Assembly (NCBI GenBank): GCA_017656335.1 | Contig: JACDOA010000005.1 | Span: 1 to 64,000 of the forward strand | Origin: Thermosipho sp. (in: thermotogales) | Lineage (GTDB): Bacteria > Thermotogota > Thermotogae > Thermotogales > Fervidobacteriaceae | DNA: 64,000 nucleotides | Direction of reading: 5' to 3' | In this document: positions 8,870 to 17,446 of the stretch, one piece after another | Layout: every line of letters begins with the position of its first letter | Position numbering within the stretch: position 1 is the first letter of the stretch | Notes under the pieces: model-generated | What the model was told of the DNA's origin: nothing | Seen by the model: the letters and a program-made list of their open reading frames with translations, nothing else | The model's database searches: none | Program-made: the position numbers and the translations under genes

Positions 8870-8919
8870 ATGATAACAAACATATTAATTTTTGTCAACT
8901 CAAATACCTTATTTGAGTT
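8870..8919 (-). promoter_or_regulatory. Promoter with overlapping palindromic operator for the DUF234 ATPase
   Basis: Reading the minus strand, the -35 TTGACA (8893-8898) and -10 TATCAT (8870-8875) are 17 bp apart. A perfect 10-3-10 inverted repeat with arms AACTCAAATA (8897-8919) overlaps the -35 box, an arrangement expected for repression. Confidence 0.7.
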
Positions 8920-9065
8920 AATAGCAATTTAAAAAGCTTAGTACTATGGTGAAACTTTTATACTGTCAGCTAATGAGAATATATGAAAAAATTAAAGATG
9001 GGTTTAACTTTCTCCAGGATGGATAATAAAATTATTACTTAGCATAATTTTGTCGCTACCTTTTA

Positions 9066-9616
9066 TTACATACAAATTATATTTAAAAATTCTTTTATTT
9101 CGTCAAATGTTGATGCTTCAGAATTTATATGCTTTCTCTTAACCGATACAAAATCCCCGGAAGACTCATAAGGTACCGTCGTCTATAAATTGTGGTCTCT
9201 TCAAATTCCTGTTATAACACAACTCAATTATTCTCCTAATTCCAGTCCCCCATTGTTCGATATATCCTATTTCTTTAAAAAATCTTGCAATAATTTTATT
9301 TCTAATCTCTGACCTTACTTGAAAAATAAGCTCAAGACTGAGACTTCCAGGAAGCCCACCAGGTGAAGTTATCTCAAGCCTATCATCAAAAATTACAAAT
9401 TTTATATCAGAACCTTTAATTGAATAATCTCTATAATGTTTTCATCAGCTAAATTTTTATACTCAGGTATTCTCCTAATTTCATCAAAAAATTTTGAAAT
9501 TTCCTTCCAAAGATTTATAATCCCATCTACTTCCTCTTCCAAATCTTTGTCATCTATATATTTTTTAAACAGTAATTAAAACCATTTCCCAATAAAAATA
9601 TGGCATTTTTATTCAT
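9066..9616 (-). pseudogene. Broken SIR2/AbiH-like gene, split in two pieces
   Basis: The 5' piece (about 9434-9616) starts with a good RBS (GGAGGAAT) and reads MNKNAIFLLGNGFNYCL, then after one missing A in an A6 run KKYIDDKDLEEEVDGI and LWKEISKFFDEIRRIPEY. The GNGF opening is that of SIR2- or AbiH-type defence proteins. The 3' piece (9066-9165) reads YESSGDFVSVKRKHINSE then FDEIKEFLNIICM. Between them is material from another gene (9166-9433). The assignment rests on the short GNGF motif and is tentative. Upstream of this, 8920-9065 shows nothing I can support. Confidence 0.4.
9166..9433 (-). pseudogene. Fragment of an AlbA_2/HATPase_c_4 (RecG-like C-terminal) protein
   Basis: It reads RDYSIKGSDIKFVIFDDRLE, ITSPGGLPGSLSLELIF, IRNKIIARFFKEIGYIEQWG, then TGIRRIIELC and PQFIDDGTL. 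This is the conserved C-terminal ATP-binding-like domain of the divergent AlbA_2 transcriptional-regulator family. No start is present; both ends join pieces of a different gene, so it is debris. Confidence 0.85.
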
Positions 9617-9754
9617 TCGCATTCCTCCTCAATAAAAAGGAAACAAACCAAGAAGTATAACTCCCAAACTTTTTTTTAATTAGAAAAATTATTTAAATAA
9701 AGTTCAACTACAAATGATTACTCATAGTTTTACTCTCCAAATTACACAAAACCA

Positions 9755-11095
9755 TCACCATACAGAATTATCTATAAAGATTTCTTCTTTGCTAATTACA
9801 ATATCTAAAGGTTTACTAACATTAATTCTTGTTTTTATATTATATGGATATGAAACATTCATTGTTGTTCCCATACCATTTTTCATATCAGATGACGATC
9901 CATATTGCTGTTTTACTTCTAAAGTCCCACTAATCTCCAAATCAACATTCTTATGATCAATATTTACAATTCTAATTTCCTCAACTTGAACATCTTCAAC
10001 AAAATAATGAGTGGCAATAATATCAAGCTCTTCGAATGTTTCATTAATAACAACATCATGTATTTTAAGCCACATAATTTCTTCATACTTACTTCTTAGC
10101 TCCTCTCTTAGCATTTTTATCTTTTCAAAAATTTGTATTAATATCCCAAGTGACTGAAAAACAAATTTTTCACCTTCATCTTGAGATATATTAAACGTCT
10201 TTTCAGAAATATGTGTATACTTACTTAACATATCATATAAATCCACAATTTCTACATATTTTTCCGTATCAAATTGAAGTTTTTCTTTAACAAATTCATC
10301 GCTCAATCCACCTTGAACAGCATATTTTATTCTTTGGCGTCGCGTTGGTCTATTATTACAATCGTCATTGCTTGTTTCTTTCTTATACCAACTACATTTT
10401 TTAATTTTTTCTTCAGGTCCCAACCTTTCATAAACATTTCTCACTAATTCTCGAAAACTGTACGCAAAATTATTAAATCTAAGAGGGTTATCTTTGTATT
10501 TCAATTGACTTAGAGAAGCATCAAGCAATTTTTTTTCGAACTCTGTTAGTTTCTCGTCAATTTGTAACTCTATAATTTCATTTCCCCATTTATTAAACAT
10601 TTGGATTTTTTCATATATCATTTCTATTTCCTCTCTTATTCTAGCCAAATCAAAAGTTTCTCCTTTAAATATAAGTTCCCATTTTACTGGATCAAAATTT
10701 CTAAAAATATCTTCTTGATCAACTCCTTGTATCATATTAATAGAACCAATATTTGAATCAATAAAATTATGATTTCTAGACTTTCCTATCCATTCATCAA
10801 TTCTTTCATCAAAATGTTCAAAATGATTTCTAAATTTTCTTGATTTAATAAGAAAATTATCATCTATGCCTAAAATTTTCCTTAATTTTTCCCCTCTTTC
10901 TTTATGCTTTTTAGAACTTGGCCAAAAAATTTTTGAAATATTAGCTGTTGCAATCAAAAAGCTTTGAATGGAATACCATATAAGTTCCAGATTCATTTCT
11001 TTAATTCCTATATTTAACTGTTCCAAGGCAATTCTTGCAAAGTTACATTGCCGTTCTAATTCGGATAAAAATATTTTTAAAATTATTTTTTTCAT
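9755..11095 (-). CDS. HEPN-domain protein, third gene of the rloAB operon
   Basis: A 446-aa protein of no named family. The N-terminal helical region contains RKFRNHFEHFDERID; RNHFEH (R89-H94) matches the Rx4-6H catalytic motif of HEPN ribonucleases. A long helical middle follows, then a beta-rich C-terminal part (DLEISGTLEVKQQYGSSSD, then MNVSYPYNIKTRINV). It starts 28 bp after rloB with RBS AAGGTGG and runs the same way, so it is probably co-transcribed. I infer an RNA-cutting or sensing role in the same response. The C-terminal part might be a nucleic-acid sensor or nuclease module, but I see no catalytic set there. Confidence 0.6.
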   Translation of the reverse strand: MKKIILKIFLSELERQCNFARIALEQLNIGIKEMNLELIWYSIQSFLIATANISKIFWPSSKKHKERGEKLRKILGIDDNFLIKSRKFRNHFEHFDERIDEWIGKSRNHNFIDSNIGSINMIQGVDQEDIFRNFDPVKWELIFKGETFDLARIREEIEMIYEKIQMFNKWGNEIIELQIDEKLTEFEKKLLDASLSQLKYKDNPLRFNNFAYSFRELVRNVYERLGPEEKIKKCSWYKKETSNDDCNNRPTRRQRIKYAVQGGLSDEFVKEKLQFDTEKYVEIVDLYDMLSKYTHISEKTFNISQDEGEKFVFQSLGILIQIFEKIKMLREELRSKYEEIMWLKIHDVVINETFEELDIIATHYFVEDVQVEEIRIVNIDHKNVDLEISGTLEVKQQYGSSSDMKNGMGTTMNVSYPYNIKTRINVSKPLDIVISKEEIFIDNSVW

Positions 11096-11122
11096 TTTCC
11101 ACCTTTTTATCTATTAAAGTTT

Positions 11123-11749
11123 TTATTTCAAAAATTTTTCAAGTTCAATGACTAATTTATAAACAAGAGTTGAGGGATTCTTTGAAGAAGGCTTTGTGTT
11201 ACCTTGCTTTTTGTGCTCATCTTCCATTCTTTTTGCGTTTTCAATAGCTGAATATTTTTTATCAGCGAGTTTATAATAAACATCATCTAAATTTTTCCTG
11301 TATACAGGAAATCTATTTTTTAGTTTTTTTATACAATCTTTAGTTGTTAATGGTGTATTATAATAATCAAAATGCAACAAAAGCCAATATTCAAAGCATG
11401 GAATGGAATATGCAACATTCATCTTATTTCTATAAATTGCCTTGCTAACAATGCTATCAAATTCTTCATCACTTAAATCATCTTTGTCAAAAACAATCCA
11501 GATTTGGTCATATGTTATACTTTCATTTTTTACTTTATTTTGAGTAAATTTTAATAGAGAGTTGCCAGGCCTTCCTTTCCCTATAACTTCTATTTCTACG
11601 TTTGAAATTCTTGCCTCCTTTCTAAAACCATCAAAATAAAATTTCTCTGATTTTTCACCTTCACAAACTATTAATATTATAGGTTTTGGAGGCCGAATAT
11701 TTTTTCTACGCCTATTTTTACTTTTAAAAAAGTTACTTCTCTTTCCCAT
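11123..11749 (-). CDS. rloB: RloB-like protein (TOPRIM-like; AbiLii homologue)
   Basis: About 209 aa. A basic N-terminus (FFKSKNRRRKNIRPPKP) leads into IILIVCEGEKSEKFYFDGF, the conserved glutamate strand of the RloB/TOPRIM fold. Then come IWIVFDKDDLSDEEF (D-x-D) and SIPCFEYWLLLHFDYYNTPL, which is diagnostic for RloB. It overlaps the end of rloA, so the two are translationally coupled. I chose ATG 11749; the ORF-track start is a TTG three codons earlier and is also possible. With rloA it corresponds to AbiL-type phage defence, where the ATPase senses and RloB is the presumed nuclease effector. Confidence 0.88.
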   Translation of the reverse strand: MGKRSNFFKSKNRRRKNIRPPKPIILIVCEGEKSEKFYFDGFRKEARISNVEIEVIGKGRPGNSLLKFTQNKVKNESITYDQIWIVFDKDDLSDEEFDSIVSKAIYRNKMNVAYSIPCFEYWLLLHFDYYNTPLTTKDCIKKLKNRFPVYRKNLDDVYYKLADKKYSAIENAKRMEDEHKKQGNTKPSSKNPSTLVYKLVIELEKFLK

Positions 11750-13022
11750 GCCTGTCAAACCCTTCTAAAAAATCTTTTACAAAAGGTACTGCACCATACC
11801 TTCCTTTCAGATACTCTTTCTCAAAATTAGCTTCTTTCCTGACAGATTTTATTTCAAGCAAAGAATACAATTCAGAGCTTCCATTTTTATTTTTATCAAC
11901 AAACCAAATTTGATCCTTTCTAAAAATCTTAGGGGTTAAAATGGAAGTGTTATGTGTAGTAAAAACCAGCTGAGCATTATTTTTGTTTTTTTCAGAATTG
12001 AAAATTTCAACTACTCCTTTTAATAACGTAGGATGTAACTGTGTGTCAAGTTCATCTATAAACAGTATTTTTCCTTCTTTTAATGCATAAATAATTTCAC
12101 CAATTATATTGAAAAGTTTTTTTGTTCCAGCAGATTCTTCTTCTTCAAAATCAAATTTTTTTAAATCAATAATATTTCCATTTTCATCGTATACATTATG
12201 ATATGTATAAAGTTTTACATTAAATAGCTTATCCGGTTTTCCAATATTAGCATCTACAATTGCATTTTTTACCAAATTGGGCAATTTTGATATATCTATT
12301 TCATTCTTTGTATATTCGAAATCTACTATGTCAAAGTCTGCCTTTTTTAAAAAACTAAGTATTTCTTCCTTTGTAATTTTCCCTTCTTCAAATAAATTTA
12401 GAGTTCGAGACGGAGAAGAAAAATAAGGAAATTCCCACATTATAACGTTAATCTTTTTGAAAAAGCTAACTATTTCTCTTGCGAGCATACTATTCCATTG
12501 AGCAAGTGAAGAAAGAAAGAGTGTGTTTTCAGTTGTTTTCTCTTCCACACCTTTTGCTTCAGAAAAATTTCCTCTTTCTATCTTTTGGCCTATTCTTTCA
12601 AATATTTTGGCTTCTTTTAATCTTTTGTTTTCAAGATTTGCGCGAAACAACCATTCACTTTTAATTTTTTTACCATCAACTTCAAATCCATATCTATATA
12701 TAAAATTTCCATTGATAAATCTACTCTCAAATATTGTAGATTCTTCTAAGCTTTTGTGATTTAACTTGAATTTTTCAACAACTGGAAACAAATCTTCGGA
12801 AAAAAGATTAGAATTCAAAATAAAAAACCTATAAATACCCAAGGCTCTAATAAAGTTACTCTTCCCTCCAGCATTCGGACCATAAATAGCTGCACTTTTG
12901 AGTAGATTGAATTTCCCTTCTTTGAATACCGCTGGATGTTCTTCTTCCCCATCTGCTATCATGGAAAATTCTGTTATTTCTTTAAAAGAACGGTAATTAT
13001 AAACCTTGAAATCAACCAACAT
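11733..13022 (-). CDS. rloA: RloA-like AAA ATPase (AbiLi homologue)
   Basis: A 429-aa ABC-type ATPase of the AAA_21/AAA_15 group. It has YGPNAGGKSNFIRAL (Walker A, about residues 48-62), a family-typical signature region ESAGTKKLFNIIGEI, Walker B ILFIDELDTQLHPTLL and the H-switch FTTHNTSIL. RBS AGGAG precedes ATG 13022. It is the first gene of a three-gene operon (rloA, rloB, HEPN gene). RloA/RloB pairs were first noted beside restriction loci and correspond to lactococcal AbiL. About 265-315 bp upstream sits a triple GCATCAT repeat that may be regulatory. Confidence 0.9.
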   Translation of the reverse strand: MLVDFKVYNYRSFKEITEFSMIADGEEEHPAVFKEGKFNLLKSAAIYGPNAGGKSNFIRALGIYRFFILNSNLFSEDLFPVVEKFKLNHKSLEESTIFESRFINGNFIYRYGFEVDGKKIKSEWLFRANLENKRLKEAKIFERIGQKIERGNFSEAKGVEEKTTENTLFLSSLAQWNSMLAREIVSFFKKINVIMWEFPYFSSPSRTLNLFEEGKITKEEILSFLKKADFDIVDFEYTKNEIDISKLPNLVKNAIVDANIGKPDKLFNVKLYTYHNVYDENGNIIDLKKFDFEEEESAGTKKLFNIIGEIIYALKEGKILFIDELDTQLHPTLLKGVVEIFNSEKNKNNAQLVFTTHNTSILTPKIFRKDQIWFVDKNKNGSSELYSLLEIKSVRKEANFEKEYLKGRYGAVPFVKDFLEGFDRHGKEK

Positions 13023-13283
13023 ATTATCACTCTCCTAAAATGCAGAAAAATATAAGCACTTATATTCTATCACATTTGTATTATAAAATCAAAATTTGTT
13101 CAATTTTTGCAAATTGCATGTTTATCCTAAGTGTTTATTCAATTTTAATTATTTGTTATTAACCATTAATTAAGTTTGGTAGATATTATTTTGAATTTTC
13201 CATTTGCAGATCAATATATTAACTTTTTTCATTACTTATTGTTATTATTTCAATCATAATGCTTCTATTTTGTAATAAATCAC

Positions 13284-13335
13284 TGATGCATCATTTCTTT
13301 AACATGACGCATCATTTTTTGAAATAATGCATCAT
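13284..13335. repeat. Triple GCATCAT repeat at about two-helical-turn spacing
   Basis: TGATGCATCATTT, TGACGCATCATTT and AATGCATCAT occur at 13284, 13305 and 13326, with the shared GCATCAT cores 21 and 20 bp apart. The first copy contains the palindrome GATGCATC. It lies in the 625-bp gap upstream of rloA. The regular spacing suggests a protein-binding array on one face of the DNA. The rest of that gap (13023-13283 and 13336-13540) shows nothing else I can support. Confidence 0.4.
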
Positions 13336-13539
13336 AGGTGTATCTCAACTTCTAGCCCATATAGTAAATAATAAACTAACCACTTATTATACATAACTTA
13401 AAAAACAGAAGAAGTTCTTTCAATTTTTATACATTAATCACTAGTTTTATATACAAAATGTAAAAGTCAAAATTTTTTCCAAATATATTTCAACCAACTT
13501 TATAATATAGAACTTTTAGCACTAATAACACTTCTTTTT

Positions 13540-13670
13540 GCAGGCAGAACAAAGTAGGACTAAAAAGGCAACATAATAGGGAGCAGAGTAACAAAAAGGA
13601 TATCATCCTGAGACATCAGTCCAGGAACCTGTTTTTCCCAACTCTCGTCACCCCGGCCAATCTTGCCATC
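13540..13670. other. GC-richer patch at the 3' end of the second DUF234 gene
   Basis: Base composition jumps here (for example GTCACCCCGGCCAATCTTGC) relative to the AT-rich surroundings, and the patch supplies the last few codons of the DUF234 gene (GWQDWPG). Short inverted repeats (AGGAT..ATCCT, CAGG..CCTG) are visible. It looks like the end of a dispersed repeat or a transferred fragment. It is not rRNA or tRNA by inspection. Confidence 0.3.
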
Positions 13671-15021
13671 CTTTTTCTTTACTAAATTTAACAAAATAGA
13701 CATTCTCATCTATTTCACAAAGGTTTTCTTCAAAACCACTTTTTGAAACTAAAATATAATAATCTACATTTAGTTGTAGTTTTTCAACTTTGTTTTTTAA
13801 ATTATAAAAATCCTTTATATTCATTTTTCTATTTCTCCATTTTATTTCAGCAACATATACTTTACCTTCTTTGTCTTTACCAAGCATATCTATTTCAACA
13901 TCTTTTTTCCAGTAATTTCCTGCCTCAATCAAATTAAAACGTTTTTTTAAGTAAATTACACTTTGTTTTTCAAATTCAAATGAAACATATTGTGGCAGAT
14001 CTTTTTTTATCAATTTCAAAACGTTTTCATATTCATTTAAGTCTACGCTTTCCTTATAAGGGAAAATATATCTATACCAGAATCTAAATAATTGGTCGTC
14101 AATTACATACAAAAAATTCTTGGTTCTATGTGGATTTTTTAGAAGTGCAGGAGTAATTCTTTTTATCAACTTTAAGTTAATAAGTGATTTTAAATATGGT
14201 TGTATCTTTCGAGAATCATTTTCCCCGATAAATGATGTAATTTCATTTACTTTATTTTTACCACTTGCAAGTGCTTCAAGTATAGATTGATAGATTGCAG
14301 GTTCTCTTAATTCCTGATATAAAATAAAATATGGCTCTTCCTTTAATGGAGCACCAAGTTTTAAAAATAGATTTTCAATATTTGTATATAAATTTGTATT
14401 TTCATCCCATAAAGTTAGATAATATGGTATACCTCCAAGTATTGAATAAGTTTCAATTAATCGGTGAAAATCATATTCGGGTATGAAAAGTTTTAAATGT
14501 TCAAAAGGGATAGGATTTAATTTTAAACTCCCGGTCTTTCTTCCATATAATGGATTTTTATAAGTTAATATACCTTCCATAAAACTAATGCTTGAACCAC
14601 AAAGAATAAGTTTGATTTTAGAATCATCAAACTCATCTAATAAAATTTGCAGAATAGAAATTATTTCCTCATTTTTTTCTGCAAGATATTGAAATTCATC
14701 GAGAATGACAATTATATTTTCCTTTTTTGAAAAATTAAATAAAATTCTAAATGCGTCTTCCCAATTTTCAAACTTTATATTCCCTAAATTTAGAAAATTC
14801 CCAACGCTTCTGGAAAAATTATTTAATTGTTCAGTTTTCGATATTTTTCTTGCTGTATAAAACAAAGTTTTTTTACTCTTTGAAACTTCTTTTAGCAAAA
14901 CACTTTTTCCAACACGCCTTCTACCATATAATATGAAAACTTCCTTTTTGTGAGAGTTAAGTACTTTATTAAAAAGTTCTTTTTCTTCGAATCTATTTAT
15001 AAAAATAATACCACCACCCAT
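13648..15021 (-). CDS. DUF234-type AAA+ ATPase, second copy
   Basis: A 457-aa paralogue of the 7446 protein. Walker A is GRRRVGKS (residues 33-40), Walker B is IIVILDEFQYLAEK, and the LGGIPYYLTLW sensor region is typical of ATPase_2. A wHTH is followed by the C-terminal EIDMLGKDKEGKVYVAEIKW (nuclease-like D...ExK). The start is uncertain: ATG 15021 gives MGGGIIFINRF but has no RBS, while GGTGGTGG inside that reading could itself be the RBS for a start at the IFINRF position. The C-terminal tail lies in a GC-rich patch and may have been replaced. It is a single gene; the function is unknown but the family is often found in mobile and defence regions. Confidence 0.85.
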   Translation of the reverse strand: MGGGIIFINRFEEKELFNKVLNSHKKEVFILYGRRRVGKSVLLKEVSKSKKTLFYTARKISKTEQLNNFSRSVGNFLNLGNIKFENWEDAFRILFNFSKKENIIVILDEFQYLAEKNEEIISILQILLDEFDDSKIKLILCGSSISFMEGILTYKNPLYGRKTGSLKLNPIPFEHLKLFIPEYDFHRLIETYSILGGIPYYLTLWDENTNLYTNIENLFLKLGAPLKEEPYFILYQELREPAIYQSILEALASGKNKVNEITSFIGENDSRKIQPYLKSLINLKLIKRITPALLKNPHRTKNFLYVIDDQLFRFWYRYIFPYKESVDLNEYENVLKLIKKDLPQYVSFEFEKQSVIYLKKRFNLIEAGNYWKKDVEIDMLGKDKEGKVYVAEIKWRNRKMNIKDFYNLKNKVEKLQLNVDYYILVSKSGFEENLCEIDENVYFVKFSKEKGWQDWPG

Positions 15022-15572
15022 CTAATATAACTATATATAATTATACTAATTATAATTATACTAATCTTATTTAGTATTATATCACAAAAAAGAAAAAATA
15101 CCAAATTTGTCAATCTAGTTATTTTCTATTATTGCGGGTAAAAAATTGCATTTTCACTAATCCATTTTTTGTTTTAATATAATTTTCTTCCTTCAAGTTT
15201 TTCCGGAAGCAATAGTACTTCCTCTATATTTCTAATTGTAGGAGATACTTTAAAATTAACGCCAAATGCCCCAAAATTATTTGCATATTTTCAATATTCG
15301 GAAATACTTTTCTAAAAGATGAAGTTATTTTCCTAATTCCACACAACATGAGGTAGTAGGTACCACTATAACCAAGGTTTTAATCAAAGAAACTATACCA
15401 TTTGCATATACTTGAAAAAATAAAAAGAGTAAACTGACCAACCACTAACGCACTTTAAATCTTCTTTTTGGTAATTTTGTTAATCGTAAGCATAATGTGG
15501 TTTTTTATCCCCACAACTTCTGTATGGTTTAAAGTAGATACTTTTTTTCAAACCTTAAATTTTTTACTTCGT
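15022..15572 (-). other. Gap with A/T-rich promoter repeats and a decayed gene end
   Basis: Next to the DUF234 start are near-direct repeats of AATTATACTAAT (about 15030-15065), probably promoter sequence. Further on, the minus strand reads FGAFGVNFKVSPTIRNIEEV then LLLPEKLEGRKLY before a stop near 15180, a plausible protein C-terminus without an upstream gene. The family is not recognised. Nothing else is supported. Confidence 0.3.
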
Positions 15573-17288
15573 TTATTTTATCATCTGTAAAGAAATAAGT
15601 TTTCTATATTTTTCAGACTTTTTAATTAATTCATCATGTAAACCTTCATCTTCTATTTTTCCATCATCAAGCAAAAATATCTTATCACTGTTTCGAATAG
15701 TTGAAAGTCTATGTGCAACAAATAAGACTATTTTTCCTCTTTCTTTCTCATTAATAAGTATCTTATGAATCTCTTCCTCTGTCTTTGAGTCAACATTTGC
15801 GGTAAATTCATCAAGTACTAATACATCAGGAGCCCCCACTAATGCTCTTGCAAGAGCAAGAAGTTGTTTTTGCCCACCCGAGAGATTGACCTCTCCCAAA
15901 AGTGTATCTAACTTTTGTGGAAGATTTTCTACAAATTTGCTTACAGCTGTTTCATTAATAATTTTTTCAAATTCTTTATCTGGAATATCTCTTCCCATTA
16001 GTATATTTTCTTTTATAGAACAATATTTGAAAAATACTGGTGACTGCTCTACAAAACCTATCTTTTTTCTAAGAATTGTTAATTTTTCAGTCCAATCTTC
16101 ACTATTAACAATTATATTCCCTTCATTTGGTTTATATAAACCTGTTAGTATATTTAAAGTAGTGGTCTTTCCAACTCCACTTTCCCCCACAAGAGCGTAA
16201 ATTTTCCCTTTTTCTAGCTTCATATTAATCCCTTTTAATATCTCTTTATCTTCATATTTAAATTTGACACCTTTTAACTCTAATTTGCCTATTTTGTCTG
16301 CAAGCTTTCCTTTTTTAATCCTTTCCTCTTCATATTCAAGTATATCTTTTATTCTTGTGATACTTCCATATGAACTTCTGTAAGTAACATTTGCCTGCAT
16401 CAAAAGTTGTATTGGGTTTGCCAGTGCCTGCATATATGCCCAGAATGCAATTAACGTACCTAAAGTCATCTTTCCATCTAAAATTTGATAACCTCCATAC
16501 CAGAAAAGTGCTAATGCAATTATTCCAAACATTGTATTTCCCAGAACCGCTACAAGTTTTATCACCCTTGTAAAAGCTTTTTTTGTTTGAATATAATCAT
16601 CCTGGAATCTTTCAAAGTGTTTATTTATCCAATTTAAAGGATATATAATTTTCAATGCTTTTATATTTTCCAAAATGTTTAATATTACGTCTGATAAAAT
16701 CCCAAATTTTTTTCTCTCTTTTTGACTAAGTTTTTCTGCTTTTGTATTTAGAATCATAATTCCAAACCATGATATTATCATAAGAGTGAGAGGTAACAAT
16801 GCGAGTTTCCAGTTAAGAAAAAACATAATTGCTAATATTCCAAAAATTTGGGTAAGTGCTAATAACATTATTGGAAAGAACTGAGAAGCCAAAATCCCAA
16901 CTTGTTCTATATCGGAGATTAGTTTTGAAACCTGTTCCCCCACTTTATTTACCATAAAATAATTAAAAGGAACTTTCATAAATTTATTTATAATTTCTCT
17001 CTGTAAATCTCTTTTTACCTTAATAGCTGTAAATTCAAACCAAACTTCTCCCAAATAACTAAAAATCGTAGCAAGTAGTAATAAACCCATTAATCCTAAA
17101 ATATAATTTAACAATATTCTATAATCCCCTGATGGGATAGCTTTATCTATAATTTGTTTAAATAAAAGAGGTATAAGAATCCCTCCACCAGACTCGATTA
17201 TGACAAGAATTGATGTAACAACTTGACGCCTCCAGTACCTTTTAAATAATACCCTTAAAAATCGTTTTACACTTTTCTTTTCTTCCAC
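15573..17288 (-). CDS. ABC exporter, fused membrane and ATPase domains (MsbA/LmrA-like half transporter)
   Basis: A 571-aa protein. Six transmembrane helices lie within roughly residues 20-310 (ABC_membrane domain), followed by an ATPase domain with GESGVGKTT (Walker A), Q-loop FVEQSP, signature NLSGGQKQ, Walker B VLVLDEF and H-loop FVAHRLS. The start codon is GTG with RBS AGGGGGC. It acts as a dimer exporting lipids, peptides or drugs. No peptidase domain and no partner gene are adjacent, so the substrate is unknown. It is divergent from the 17447 gene across a 158-bp spacer. Confidence 0.93.
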   Translation of the reverse strand: MEEKKSVKRFLRVLFKRYWRRQVVTSILVIIESGGGILIPLLFKQIIDKAIPSGDYRILLNYILGLMGLLLLATIFSYLGEVWFEFTAIKVKRDLQREIINKFMKVPFNYFMVNKVGEQVSKLISDIEQVGILASQFFPIMLLALTQIFGILAIMFFLNWKLALLPLTLMIISWFGIMILNTKAEKLSQKERKKFGILSDVILNILENIKALKIIYPLNWINKHFERFQDDYIQTKKAFTRVIKLVAVLGNTMFGIIALALFWYGGYQILDGKMTLGTLIAFWAYMQALANPIQLLMQANVTYRSSYGSITRIKDILEYEEERIKKGKLADKIGKLELKGVKFKYEDKEILKGINMKLEKGKIYALVGESGVGKTTTLNILTGLYKPNEGNIIVNSEDWTEKLTILRKKIGFVEQSPVFFKYCSIKENILMGRDIPDKEFEKIINETAVSKFVENLPQKLDTLLGEVNLSGGQKQLLALARALVGAPDVLVLDEFTANVDSKTEEEIHKILINEKERGKIVLFVAHRLSTIRNSDKIFLLDDGKIEDEGLHDELIKKSEKYRKLISLQMIK

Positions 17289-17446
17289 CCTTTTCGCCCC
17301 CTTTTTTATTTATATCACTATCCATATGGTTTTCAAATTTTGTCTCATCTGAAGCAGGCTAATAATGCAGATTTTGAACTTAATTTTTTATAAGATTTTA
17401 AACAAATCTATTTTTTGTGGTATAACTATAACAGGAGAAGATAACA

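Noticed and set aside
13540-13670. rRNA or tRNA piece suggested by the higher GC content
   Set aside because: No tRNA cloverleaf, T-loop or conserved rRNA stretch can be recognised.
15573-17288. Bacteriocin or RiPP exporter
   Set aside because: No peptidase C39 domain, precursor peptide or maturation enzyme is found nearby.
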